64,000 nt of DNA from Bacteroidota bacterium (GTDB lineage Bacteria; Bacteroidota; Bacteroidia; AKYH767-A; 2013-40CM-41-45), in assembly GCA_016711505.1 (NCBI GenBank), contig JADJSV010000017.1, positions 1 to 64,000 on the forward strand, given 5' to 3'. A program made the translations under genes and the position numbers. This document shows, piece by piece, positions 1 through 10,727 of the stretch. A model generated the notes under the pieces. The model saw only the letters and a list, made by a program, of their open reading frames with translations, searched no databases and was not told the origin of the DNA. How positions within the stretch are numbered: the stretch's first letter is position 1; each line of letters starts with the position of its first letter.

Positions 1-1814
1 CTATACCGTCACTGGGATATTGAATCTTGCCAATGGAAAGATCCAATACAGGAAGCAATACACTTTATGTAACTAACACTTCTACTACACTGGTATTACC
101 GGATATTCATCAGCAGATTACATTATAGGAAATTAAAAATCGTTCGAGTGGGAAGTTCAGGAACTTATGATTATCCACTTGGAACATCTTCAAAATATGA
201 ATTGCTCCACATTGACTTTGTCAAGTACTGCTGAATTTTCAAATGTATTGGGTTCATTTAATGCAGAAGTCCAAATGATGCTGCACGCGATCTTGATTCC
301 TGTGAGTGCATCCGGGGGAGTGGAATGATGACAGAACTTCTTGGCTTCCATGGTTCTTGGTCGATGGCTTTTTCAAATTCTACACTGACTTCAGGAACAT
401 TCGCAATTACTGTTAAAGAGCAAGGGTGCACTTAGTAGTAAAATATTAGACGGAACAGTTCTTACATTAGCCAATGGGGCGGAGTTCAAGTGCTGACTGG
501 CTTCCGGCAGGTTAACTCATGATGATGCTGCGATAATGCTCTGCGGGAGTAACTTAACTGCTCAACAAGTACGACCATTAACAGGAATTGGAATCTTTGC
601 AATTGCAATCGGAGATTTTTTGCTGCTTTTGTTGGCCCCATCATTGAGAAATTGGAGCTTTGCCCGGAGCTATAGAGTACACCAATCGCTCCTTTCCCCA
701 AATATAACGCGAGGGTAGATGCCAGGGTACGAATGAAAATGCTTAATAATGGAGCAACATTGAATGATATTGATAATTCAACGACAAATTTACAACCACC
801 CTTCCCGACCGTCATCCAACTATCCGGCGACGAATCTGCCCTTATAGAATGGAAAATAGCATTTAAAAAAAAGCCACCACGAGCCTAGAGTACAACAATA
901 AAGAAGATGGCCGCTACCGGAGTTGATATTGATGGTAGTTCAGGAATGAAGAAAATTTATTGATGCAACCATGCCTTTGAGTTATAATTTAGGTCCATTT
1001 ACGACATTAACGGTTGCCAGTCTTCAAAGGTAACTATCGTGCAACAGGAAGCTTTGCGAATCTAAGCGGCATTGATACAGCAGCTAAGTAGCTTGATGTT
1101 TGAATTGAATTATGTAAATGTCAAGTATAACATGTATCGGACATTTGGCAACAGTTTCAAATGCCTCTTCGGCGGAAACGAGCAAACCGTCCATTGGTTT
1201 TGTAAATCCACGTTTAATACTGACGAATAAAAACATTGCTCTTCCTATCAGGTTGATCTCTTTCAATGCAAGTCTGAACAACAATAATGTTAGTCTGAAT
1301 TGGAGCTGCAGCCTCAGAGGTAAACAACTTGATTATTTTACAATTGAGCGTTCAAAGATGGTCAAAATTTTACAAGCGCTTTTTAACCAAAACAATGGTA
1401 CAGGTGATTCGACATTCGAACGCGACTAGCAAGCCAATGACCCCAGTCCGTTTCAGGGTTGTTCATACTACAGATTAAAACAAACGAATTATGACGGGCG
1501 TTTCACATACAAGTAAAGTTGAAGCGATCCAAGAACAAAAAGGAGGAATGGCCATGATGAAGCTGCCGGTTGAGATCACTGCAATTTCTCAATCCCATTC
1601 GGTGATGAGTTTAAATTAGTTTTATTAGAGCAAAAACCGAGGTTGAGATCAGTATGGTTAACACAAGAGGAGATCATATTTAGAGAAACTGTTATTGCAG
1701 AAGATGGCTATAATTCATACAAGTTTAACGACAACAAAGGTCCTACAAGTGGATATTATTTTGTTTCCGTCAACTACAAAGGGCAAAGGTTACAAAGAAG
1801 ATCTGAAGTATTAA
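1..1814 (+). pseudogene. Decayed T9SS adhesin-like gene, C-terminal part (copy A)
   Basis: This is the 3' part of a gene that begins before the window. It aligns along its length with about 3490-5249 of the next gene: shared pieces include a beta-helix tail, the ALPI-RLISF linker typical of Bacteroidota secreted proteins, an FTIERS segment, and a C-terminal sorting domain ending near a TAA at 1812-1814. The frame is broken roughly every 50-250 bases by indels and stops, so no long reading frame survives. It is best read as a tandem duplicate that has lost function, or as a very poorly resolved consensus. A hairpin follows at 1846. Confidence 0.8.
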
Positions 1815-1845
1815 GAATCCTAAGCAAATCAACAATTATTTATAT

Positions 1846-1879
1846 AGCCACTTGGATTGAATATCCGGGTGGCTTTTTA
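1846..1879 (+). terminator. Rho-independent terminator after copy A
   Basis: AGCCAC and GGTGGCT form a stem with further pairing of TTGGA and TCCGG inside it, and a run of T follows at 1875-1878. It lies just after the last recognisable codons of the decayed gene. Confidence 0.6.
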
Positions 1880-1920
1880 TCTTCAGATTGCTAATATTTG
1901 ATATCTGCGTTTTTCTGCCG

Positions 1921-1986
1921 AGTTCTGCGAGATCTGCGGGAGAAAAAATTATACTAAAATATTTCCCGCAGTTCTCGCAGAACTCC
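1921..1986. repeat. Palindromic intergenic repeat, CTGCGAGATCTGCGGG family (degenerate copy)
   Basis: The left arm (about 1921-1941) contains GTTCTGCGAGATCTGCGGGA and the right arm (about 1964-1984) contains its near reverse complement, around an AT-rich loop. The same arms recur in a longer, better-preserved copy at 7031-7133. Confidence 0.7.
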
Positions 1987-2143
1987 TGAGATCGCTCACG
2001 GAATTCTATATTGAATTCTGTAAGATTCAACGTCATTAATTACAACAGATGTTGCAACTCTAGAATGTATCTAAGAGCATAATTGCGATAAATGAAGAAA
2101 ATTCGTTTATCGGATTATGATTTCTGTTAAAATTCAAAACAGA

Positions 2144-5100
2144 ATGAGATCATCTAGACCAAATAGAATGAGACAACGACGTGAAATGAAATTAAAAACG
2201 TCGTTCAGGCGTGTTGCATGGTGTCATCTGCCTTAGTAGGAGTACTTGCTATTGGGCTGACATTGTTCTTTAATTTTTCATCGAATGAAGATGCGTATGC
2301 AGCGGTAACAAATGAATATCGGACAAAGCATCAGGAAACTGGAGTTCGACTGGTACATGGCAGAGATATAACGGAAGTTCATGGGTAAATGCAACATCAA
2401 CACCAACTTCATCTGAGCAACAATCACCATTTTATCCGGTCACACGGTAACAATAACCTCAAGCGTAGCTGCTGATCAGATTGTTGTAAATAGCGGTTAG
2501 TACATTAGTCCAGAATTCCGGAATTACGTTGACAGTTAATAATGGTTCAGGTACAAGATCTGGCCGTTTCAGGAACATTTAAAAATGCAGGAACAGTAAC
2601 CATAAGCGCAAGTGCAATAGTTGTTTTCAAAGTTCAGGGAAGTATCAGCACAATTTTACAACCTCGGGTGGAACAATTCCTACAGCAACTTGGAATTCAG
2701 GATCAACATGTGAGATCATAGGATTCGACATATAACAATTCTTTGAACGGTTATGGACAAGCGTTTTCGAACTTTTGTTTGGAATTGTCCTTTACAATTA
2801 AGCTGGGTAGATTTGAATTCAGCATTAACAAATGTTACAGGAGATTTTACTATAACATCAACGCCGGACTGACAGGTGGATTGCGATTATCTAAAAATCC
2901 GGCTTCAACCTTATCAGTTGGTGGAGATTTTACATTTACAGCAGGAAATTTTTTCTTTATCTGATGGAAGTAATATTACATCAGTAATGAATGTAGCAGG
3001 AGATTACACACACACATTGGGAAGTTTTTTAGTATAGTTGATGGAAGTGGTAGTACAGGCAATGTAAACGTTTCCGGAAATTATACTCATACAGCAGGAA
3101 ACTTTGACAGTAGGAGGAAACTCAAGTACAAGTGCGGTAATTTCTTTTGCCAGATCAGGTTCGCAAACATTCACTACAACTCTTCCTGTTGTAACAGGTA
3201 ATGTTGATTGGAAAATTAACAGTGGTTCTACACTTGTGATGGGATCAAGTATAATGTATGGAAGAAATTTTACACTTTCTGCAGGTGCGGTCTTTCAATG
3301 GGTTCTTTGTTGGGTATCTCAGCAACAGGATTACTTGGCAATATTCAAGTTTCAGGTACACGATCATATAGTACCGGTGCTGATTATGTTTATTCAGGAG
3401 GGGCTACACAGAATACAGGTGGAGGAATCCCTGGCAACGGTTAGAAATCTGACTGTAAATAATGGAGGCACATTGACCATGTCAACAGACTTCACTGTTA
3501 CAGGAGTACTGAATCTGGCTAATGGAAAGATCAATACGGGAAGTAATACGTTGTATGTTACCAATACTTCTACGAGCAGTATTACCGGATATTCATCTGC
3601 TGATTATATCATAGGAAATTTGAATCGTTCTGTCGGAAGTTCTGGAACATATGATTATCCATTAGGGACAACTTCGAATTATGAGTTGTTGACACTTAAA
3701 TTATCTGGAACAGCAGGTTTTTCTAACGTGCTTGGAAAGTTTACATCAGCAGACCCGAACGATGCATCGTATGATCTTGATTCGATAACAGCAAGTGGTG
3801 TGCACATGTCTGAGTTACTTGATTATGGTTCATGGACACTTACACCTAATTCAAATCTTACATCAGGAACTTTTACAGTAACATTAAATGAAGACGGGTA
3901 TAGCAATACAATTCTTGATGGTACTGTGATCACTCTGGCAAATAGAGCAAATTTGACTTCTCAGTGGCTACCGGCAGGAACTCATGATGATGCAAATCAG
4001 TCAGTAGTTTCTGGAGTTGCAACAGCTGAACGTTCAACACTAACTAGATTCGGAATCTTTGCTATTGCAATCGGCGATTTCCCAATGTTTGCAAATCCGA
4101 CACTGAGGAGTGGTACAGCAGGTGCTGTGAATGCTATCTATGTTTTTCCAATTGTAGTTCGCGGTGTTGATGCCTGGGTCGAGATCATGAATTTGTCGAA
4201 TGGAGCAACCTTAGATAATATTGATAATTCAGCTGTAGGTTACAATTCGTCCTTTCAACCTTTCATAAACTACCCTGCAGGCAGAACGGCTTATATAGAG
4301 TGGAAAATAACATTCAAAAAGGCCGGAACAAGTACTGACACACAATAAAGAGAGTTACAGCAACCGGAGTTGATGTTGATGGTAATAGCAACGTTAGAGA
4401 GTTTATTGAAGCAACAATGCCTTTGAGCTACAATCTTGATCCATTTACTAACTTGACGGTCACAAATTTAGGTGGTAGTTATCGTGCTTTGGGATATACA
4501 AATGACATCTCCAACATTGACTCTTCGAGAAGACAAGCTATGTATGAATTGAATTACGTCAATGTAAATACACTGATGTATCGAACGGGAGCAATTAATG
4601 TATCGGGCTCATCGCAAACCAGACAGACATCCTTGTTCTTTAAGGCCTTTTATCTGACAAATAAAAACATAGCCCTTCCAATTAAATTGATTTCTTTCGA
4701 TGCTAAATTGAGGAACAACAATGTAAGTTTGACATGGGCAACTGCTGCAGAGATCAATAATGATTTTTTACGATAGAACGTTCTACAGATGGACAGACCT
4801 TTGAGCCAATTCTCACTAAGCGAGGAGCAGGGAATTCGACTGTTACTCTTGAGTATGAAGCCAATGATCCAAATCCATTGGATGGATATTCGTATTATAG
4901 ATTAAAGCAAACTGATTACGACGGACATTTTTCTTATAGCGATGTAGAAACAGTAAAGAATAAAGGCGGGCAAAATGATATAGACGAAGCAGAAGTAGAA
5001 ATAACAGCTATCTCGCCTAATCCATTCTCCGACGAATTCAAGATCGATTTCATTTTAAAACAAAAATGTCAGGTAGAAGTCAGTATGATCAGCTCAAAAG

Positions 5101-5249
5101 GTGAAATGATCTTTAATGAAGCTGTTATGGCTGAAGACGGATATAATTCGTTTTCGTATACCGATAACAAAGGTCTCACCAGCGGATATTATTTTGTGAT
5201 CATCACTTACAAAGATCAGAAGGTGACGAAGAAGATCATGAAGATGTGA
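2144..5249 (+). pseudogene. Frameshifted T9SS adhesin-like protein (copy B)
   Basis: A start at 2144 gives a basic N-terminus and a signal-like hydrophobic stretch (LVGVLAIGLTLFF, after one frameshift near 2215). Next comes an N-terminal domain like that of the 22480-27780 protein (GNWSSTGTWQRYNGSSW), then glycine/serine/threonine-rich beta-helix sequence. From 3104 one frame stays open to 4348, followed by 4417-4776 and 4878-5249. These three join after one-base corrections near 4340 and in the T run at about 4765, giving the ALPIKLISF linker, FTIERSTDGQ and a sorting domain with AISPNPFSDEF and GYYFV...TKKIMKM. Several more indels lie before 3104. It is probably an exported adhesin or surface protein; there is no catalytic motif. 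Confidence 0.75.
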
Positions 5250-5264
5250 GCAGCTAAAAAATTT

Positions 5265-5353
5265 AAACACTAAGACCACAAGTTCACAAAAGACCACGGA
5301 ATTCTCTGTACTTCTATTCCGTGGTCTTTTGTGAACATGTGGTCTTAGTGTTT
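5265..5353. terminator. Long inverted repeat between convergent genes, likely bidirectional terminator
   Basis: AAACACTAAGACCAC and TTCACAAAAGACCACGGA on the left are matched on the right by TCCGTGGTCTTTTGTGAA and GTGGTCTTAGTGTTT, giving arms of about 35 bases around a 17-base loop. It sits between the stop of the + strand gene at 5249 and the stop of the - strand gene at 5367, with T runs on both outer sides. Confidence 0.65.
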
Positions 5354-5366
5354 TTCTTTTTGTGTT

Positions 5367-5879
5367 TCATTTTATCTTAAGCTCTCGATTAGCCTTCAGC
5401 ATTTCTGCCATCGTTTGATCATTTAACATTCCATTGATCACAATTCCAATTCTCCGCGATTTCGTTTCCGGTGTCTTTGCACTACCGACCCATTTCGAAT
5501 AATAATTCTGATACGACTTCGGAAGTTTTTTGAATTTTCCATATGCAATCGGTTCATCTTTCAAACAAAGCACTAATTCCTTGTCGAGCTGATACTCCTT
5601 TAAGTCTTCTTCAAGTTTTAAAACAACTTTATCGCCTTCTTCTTTTCCAATCTTTTTTCTAATCGCTGCTTTAATAGGAATAATAAACGTACCTCCGCCC
5701 ATTGGAATCATCGCGATCTGTGAGATGGCCAATTCATCGATAAAGCCTTTCACTTTGTAGGATCGTTTGTAATCAGCTTTAATTTTATTCGCTTGAGCTG
5801 CGCTGATATCGACATATGACCAGCCTGTCTTCTCGCCATTTCTACTATATCTTTTTATGATTGCTTTTATAGTAACCAT
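5367..5879 (-). CDS. DUF1905 / YdeI-OmdA family protein
   Basis: The protein is 170 residues. Residues 1-90 look like DUF1905 (a small beta-barrel domain with the conserved GGGTFIIPI and KAAIRKKIGKEEGD segments). Residues 110-165 look like the YdeI/OmdA helical domain (LPKSYQNYYSKWVGSAKTPETKSRR read as two pieces, with the conserved YY-x-KWV and ETKSRRI). Family members are small cytoplasmic proteins linked by name to bacteriocin or polymyxin protection, but their biochemical role is not settled. The length is normal for the fused form and the frame is intact, unlike both neighbours. The DUF3089 gene lies directly upstream on the same strand (stop at 5882, start here at 5879), so co-transcription is likely. 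Confidence 0.85.
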   Translation of the reverse strand: MVTIKAIIKRYSRNGEKTGWSYVDISAAQANKIKADYKRSYKVKGFIDELAISQIAMIPMGGGTFIIPIKAAIRKKIGKEEGDKVVLKLEEDLKEYQLDKELVLCLKDEPIAYGKFKKLPKSYQNYYSKWVGSAKTPETKSRRIGIVINGMLNDQTMAEMLKANRELKIK

Positions 5880-5881
5880 AT

Positions 5882-6896
5882 CTATTTTTGATTTTCAAAA
5901 TATGAATCTATTCTTGCCGCAACATTTTTTCTGATATTCATATAGAACAGATTGTAATCGCTAATGTGATAGTTTTTTCCAATATGAACAAATTTACCTT
6001 TTTGGGATTGTGAACCCATAGAATTCCTTCATTTACTTTTGCATCAGTTGCATTGGCGATAAATTTAAAATTTCTGTCAACGCCACCGAAATTGTCCATT
6101 TTACTTACGACACTCGTATCTCTTTTCCATGACAATGGATTAGTGCAATATTTATTTACACCAATCAATTTATTGTCTGTCTTAGATCCCCACTTGTAGG
6201 AATTCCATGAGATCAGACAACCGGTCTGTGTTGATGAATCGCAAGCTTGTATTTTGGTGTAAATAGAATCAGTTGTAAAACCGATGGCGTATGCGCAAAT
6301 GAATTTGTCTAACAGTATAGGATCATTTTCAATCCGGTCTCGTAATAATTTGAAGGCGTGTCTGCTCCCTGACTATGCGAAGCAATAATAAACGGTCGGT
6401 CCTGATTGTAATTCCTGATGTAATAATCGAAAGCTGCAAGAACATCGCTGTACGCAAGTGCCAGAGCTTGTTCGCCGCTATCTGTTTTCTTTTCTATGAA
6501 TGAGTATAATGTTGCCTGACGGTAACGGGGCGCATAAACTTTACAGGATCCATTGAATGCACTTGCCTGCATTCGAATCGGGTATTCATCAGTACGTTTG
6601 TTCAGTTTTTCATTAGCCAAATCAGCATTCCAGCTTCTCGCGCTAAAATTAACTGTAGGATGAATATAAAATACATCTACTCTGGCAGTGGATTGACCAT
6701 CCATTTCTGCTGAATTTATTGGAACGGCATCTGCGCTATCGATTTTAGTTGGCAGTGCTGCCCAATTTGAAGTATCTGAATAATCAGGTTTCGCAGGTTC
6801 TTTGTAATAGGAAAAGGAATGTCCTGGTCTGAAACAACCAGTGGATGCAATTGAAATGATAATTAGTAAACTAATTCTTAAAGATTTAATATACAT
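5882..6896 (-). pseudogene. DUF3089 alpha/beta-hydrolase lipoprotein, two frameshifts
   Basis: The N-terminus is a lipoprotein signal (hydrophobic stretch, then STGC at residues 18-21). The body matches DUF3089, an alpha/beta-hydrolase-like family: DVFYIHPT near residue 75, YAPRYRQAT, and the nucleophile elbow SHSQG near residue 175. The frame breaks near 6355 just after the elbow and again in an A run near 5995. Correcting one base at each place restores a continuous protein of about 338 residues containing CTNPLSWK and ending at a TAG at 5882-5884. All typical family segments are then present, so a consensus error is at least as likely as real inactivation. The substrate is unknown. Confidence 0.8.
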
Positions 6897-7030
6897 ATTT
6901 TTGAAGAAATTCAGAGCGACTGAATTAGATTCAAAAGTAAGTTAATTATAAAGAAAATAAAACATTAAGCAATCTATAATTCATCACAATCCCGATGGCT
7001 ATCGGGACACAAGGAGAAGCATGCGATTTA

Positions 7031-7133
7031 ATCTGCGCCAAATTCTGCGAGTTCTGCGAGATCTGCGGGAAATATTTTAAGCGAAATTTTTTCTCCCGCA
7101 AATCTCGCAGAACTCGCAGATTTGGCGCAGATC
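7031..7133. repeat. Palindromic intergenic repeat, CTGCGAGATCTGCGGG family (well-preserved copy)
   Basis: The left arm 7031-7070 and right arm 7092-7133 are about 40 bases each and nearly perfect reverse complements (ATCTGCGCCAAATTCTGCGA on the outside, ATCTGCGGGA on the inside) around an AT-rich centre. It lies between two - strand genes and has no coding potential. A degenerate relative is at 1921-1986. Confidence 0.8.
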
Positions 7134-7146
7134 CTAAAAACACAAA

Positions 7147-7176
7147 TGCCCGGCAGATCCTAACACCTACCGGGCA
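7147..7176 (-). terminator. Terminator hairpin after the 7205-9343 gene
   Basis: TGCCCGG and CCGGGCA pair around a 16-base loop. Read on the minus strand the hairpin is followed by TTTGTGTTTTT, and it lies about 30 bases beyond the stop codon at 7205. Confidence 0.6.
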
Positions 7177-7204
7177 ATGAAGAATTATTTTCTAATGATT
7201 AATA

Positions 7205-9343
7205 TTATTTCGTGATGATCACACTTTTTCTCATCATCTTATCGCCATTCATGATGCGGATCCAATATAATCCGGATTTCATTGATGAGCTGTTCACCAC
7301 ATAATTGATCTCAGCCGAAGAAGAATTTATTTTTTCTGTCGCTACCAATTTAGAAACCTGATCGAAGATGCTGATCGTAATTGGTTTTTGCGTATCCAGA
7401 CTATTCATACTGATTACGAAATTGTCGCCTGCCGGATTTGGATAGATCGATACGCTATGTGAATTGTCGTTCAGTGAATTTACACTGTTGATGAGGTAGT
7501 CGATATGCACTTGTTCCGCAACCATTCACACTCACTGCAGATACAAAATAGTCGCCTGTTGCTTGCGGAACGAAGAAGCTTCCCGTAGCAGACAAGATCG
7601 GGCTACCGTTGAAGTACCACGCATAAGCAGTATAACCGGGAGAAGCGAAAAGTGTATCATTGACAGCACTCACAGTGAAATTTGTCGGTGATTGAAGTAC
7701 ATTGATATAATTCGGCATGAACATCGTATCAACGCCATAGTTGTTTGTAACAATGAGCATTACATCAAATGTTCCTGCAGTGTTATAGCAAATACCTGTT
7801 GGGTTCTGAGCGATGCTTGTCGCAGGATTTCCACCCGGGAATGACCACTGATAAGAGATGGCATTTACAGAAAGATTTGTGAAATCGATGCATGTTCTGG
7901 AACATACAGGATCTGTGCCGTACATGAAGTCAGCAACAGGAGGAACAACGTTTGACAATTTTACAATCCAGAAGTCGCAATACTTTTTAGTGATATCATA
8001 AGTATCTTGTGATTTGTAACCTGCAATCTGGCCATTCGTATGATTGGCAGCAACGATACTTCCGTCATTTAACAAATATGCAAATCCGCTGTCATCTCTT
8101 CCTGAAGTGAAGATCGTTTTATCCCATAGTACATTGCCTGTAGGATCAAGTTTTACAACCCAGTTGTTTTCCTGACCCAGATTATTTTCTGTTTTGTCGC
8201 CACTTACCTGTGAGTAAGAAGTTGCAGCAATGAAGAATCCGTTGTCAGATGTCTGAGTGATATTACCGAATTTGTTTTCATTGTAACTTCCACCAAGCGA
8301 TTTGTCCCACTGAATATTTCCGAGGTTATCTGTTTTGATTACCCAGATATCAGAAGTATTTACCGGACCGTTATTCGCTTCTGTTTTTTCTCCACCAACA
8401 GAAGAGTATGAATTTCCGGCCATCAGGAATCCTTCATCACGGCTTTCTATAATCGAGTAAAGGATATCATTTGCAGCACCACCATATCGCTTATCCCACA
8501 CCTGATTTCCCTGTGCATCCATTTTCATGATCCAGTAGTCGCAATAGTTGACCAATCCACGGTTACCGAAAGAAATGTCGCCACTTTGATCAGACCATGT
8601 ATGACCGGCCAAAATGAAAGCATTATCTTTAGTACGTGTCATTGCAGTTAACTGATCGTTTCTATTACCACCGAATGTTTTATCCCAGATCCTATTTCCG
8701 GAAGCATCAATTTTTACAACCCAGTAATCAGGGCCACCAAAAGATGCTTGCGTTTTATCTCCTGTCATAGACGATAGAGAATGTCCGCCAAGCAGGTAAC
8801 CATCATCACCAGAGATGACGATAGCATTTAGTTTGTCTTCATAGATTCCACCAAACGTTTATCCCATTGTTTCACACCTTGAGCGTTGATCTTTACGATC
8901 CAGTAATCAGCATAGTCGTGACCCGACTGATCCCAATTCGCTTCTGATTTATCGCCGCTAATTCCGCTGCGAGAAAATCCACCGAGAAGAAATCCGCCAT
9001 CACCGGTTTGAAGAACGCAAGTAAGTTCATCTTCTAAAGAACCGCCAAAGCGTGCGTCCCATAATTTGACACCGGCAGAATCGGTTCTCACTACATAATA
9101 ATCCCAGCTACCATTACTTCCCTGAGTCTTGTCTCCATCATTAATAGATAAAGAAGATCCGGCGAGTAAATAGCCTTTATCATATGTAGGCAGGAATACT
9201 TTCAGCTTTTCATCTTTGGTACCACCATAACGGTAATCCCATTCGCGCTGAAAATTGTTTTGAGCATAAATAGTAGTTGTCATGAAGAACATGGCTACCT
9301 GAATACTCTTAGTAAGTAGTGTTTTTGTGTATCGTGTAAGCAT
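7205..9343 (-). pseudogene. T9SS-exported propeller protein with PKD domain, two frameshifts
   Basis: Read as one gene, it has a signal peptide ending near YAQ, about nine repeats of 45-60 residues with W-D-K-x-FGG and DYWIVK-D motifs (the delayed-repeat, propeller-like pattern common in this phylum), and a PKD domain with WSFPGGNP. It ends in a T9SS sorting domain (SIYPNPAGDNF ... GLYWIRI ... KSVIITK). The frame breaks at about 8850, where restoring one T in the run after WDKR gives FGG, and again near 7500 between the PKD-type region and the linker to the sorting domain. Both are single-base changes. The expected product is surface-anchored or released. There is no enzymatic motif. Confidence 0.8.
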
Positions 9344-9882
9344 GAGGTCAAAGTAGTTTCGACGTCACGGGATATCAATTTAAAGTGGTAAATGGTAAGT
9401 AGTGATTGGTAAGTGGTAAGTAGCAAATGGTCGAGTTAATCATAGAGGTGTAAGAAACAAAGTGTTTTTTGTTCATTTGTTTTATGATAAAAAAATTGAT
9501 GTTTTCACAGTGAATGTGAGAATAGAAAATTGACAGTACAGATAAAGCGATCCACTACATGTGAAAATCCATTCACCAATGAAAATTGCAAAAAGCTAAT
9601 AGTGCATTTATAGAATTGAATTCTGTTTAATAAAATGAAAGTATTTTTAATTGCTAATGTGGATAGGGTTCATTGTTTAAGGTTTAAAGTTAAATGTTGA
9701 CTCTGTGGGCATAAAAAATGAAAGTTTAATGTCCTGCCTAGGTGCGTTAAGCGTTATCGAACATTAAACAAACCACGTCCAAGGAACTTATCTCGCTCAA
9801 CTTCACCCAAATACGATCTTGAGGCGAATGAGTTGACTTATAACACAACTTAAATCCTCCCAACAGTGGCATTTTTGTTAGG
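9344..9882. other. Intergenic stretch with a degenerate short tandem repeat
   Basis: There is no supportable gene. About 9382-9432 holds a degenerate repetition of TGGTAAGTAG/TGGTAAATGG-like units. The remainder is AT-rich, with one more mixed-composition block at 9720-9860. The divergent neighbours at 9343 and 9883 presumably have their promoters here, but I cannot place them with confidence. Confidence 0.5.
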
Positions 9883-10191
9883 ATGTCACTTTCGAAATAC
9901 CCTGAAAAAGCCTTTTTAGAGGCAATAGGCAAGAATATTAAGGCCTATCGGGTAAAAAAGGGCCTTACTTTGGAGCAATTGGGAGAAGACATTGGGACAG
10001 ACAAGTCGAATATGTTAAGGATAGAACAAGGCAAAAACATCACTTTATTGACATTATTGAAGCTTTCCGGATTTTTAGAAGTGGAACCGCATATACTTAT
10101 TAAGACGACCTTTTCAATGACCATGGAAGACATCGAAAAGTATGTGACCCGCAAAAAAGACAAGAAGCCCGGAAAAAGTGGCGAGAAGTAG
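9883..10191 (+). CDS. XRE-family HTH transcriptional regulator
   Basis: The protein is 102 residues with one lambda-repressor-like HTH domain at about residues 14-70: IGKNIKAYRVKKGLTLEQLG, then EDIGTDKSNMLRIEQGKN and LLTLLKLSGFLEVEP. The last 25 residues are basic (KKDKKPGKSGEK). It is a DNA-binding protein of the short, single-domain type often seen at the edges of islands or with toxin-antitoxin genes, but no toxin candidate lies next to it. The tRNA-Cys follows 140 bases downstream on the same strand. The target is unknown. Confidence 0.85.
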   Translation: MSLSKYPEKAFLEAIGKNIKAYRVKKGLTLEQLGEDIGTDKSNMLRIEQGKNITLLTLLKLSGFLEVEPHILIKTTFSMTMEDIEKYVTRKKDKKPGKSGEK

Positions 10192-10331
10192 TGCATTATA
10201 TATGACTGCTAATGAAAGTCTTTCGACCATTTTCCTTTAAGCCATTGATTTTACTAGAATTCAAGCAACATTAAACCGTTTGTAAGGGTATAATAATCTC
10301 TTTTTTTACTATTATTGCACTCCGAAAAAAT

Positions 10332-10405
10332 GGTCCTGTGGCCGAGTGGTTAGGCAGAAGTCTGCAAAACTTTGTACAGCGGTTCAAATCCGCTCGGGAC
10401 CTCCA
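10332..10405 (+). tRNA. tRNA-Cys (GCA)
   Basis: The cloverleaf is complete: acceptor stem GGTCCTG/CGGGACC, D arm with AGTGGTTAGGC, anticodon stem GAAGT/ACTTT around the loop CTGCAAA (anticodon GCA), and T arm AGCGG-TTCAAAT-CCGCT. The discriminator base is T, as is usual for tRNA-Cys, and the 3' CCA is encoded at 10403-10405. A hairpin terminator follows 25 bases later. The accessory region begins immediately downstream. Confidence 0.95.
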
Positions 10406-10430
10406 ATTTCTATTCATTAGAAGACATTAA

Positions 10431-10457
10431 GCCTCATTTCGCAAGAATGAGGCTTTT
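10431..10457 (+). terminator. Rho-independent terminator after tRNA-Cys
   Basis: GCCTCATT and AATGAGGC pair around TCGCAAG and are followed by TTTTT. The hairpin is also the first part of the dispersed repeat that recurs at 28664. Confidence 0.8.
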
Positions 10458-10563
10458 TGCTTTTCATTAGGAGACGTTAGGAGCCGTTAGGATGAGGAAG
10501 TGATTCGTTTACGATTCGCTAAGAGGGTTTTGGGTGATTCGCTAATGAGTGCCGTCTGCGGAA
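10431..10563 (+). repeat. Dispersed direct repeat, copy 1 (next to tRNA-Cys)
   Basis: This block resembles 28664-28811 in the same orientation. Shared pieces in order are the GCCTCATTTCGCAAGAA hairpin, GGAGACGTTAGGA, GATTCG, ACG-TTCGCTA, GGGTTTTGGGTG, TTCGCTAA and CGTCTGCGGAA. A short piece (TACGATTCGCTAAG and a G run) also occurs at 14515-14540. There is no coding potential. Confidence 0.75.
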
Positions 10564-10727
10564 AAATGAACCATAATGTATCAATGAATTTGCAATCCGG
10601 TTCTTGAAAATCACTTATAAAATTTAAAAATGCACTAAAGCCTGAAATATTTTGCCATATTATACTCAATAGAAAATTTAATAGATTTGTTAGAACATGG
10701 AATGCTTGACAAACACAGAAACCATCA

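Noticed and set aside
9747..9932. Minus-strand frame of 61 codons at the start of the XRE gene
   Set aside because: It overlaps the start of the XRE gene, has no motif, and its composition follows the reverse of the coding strand and intergenic DNA.
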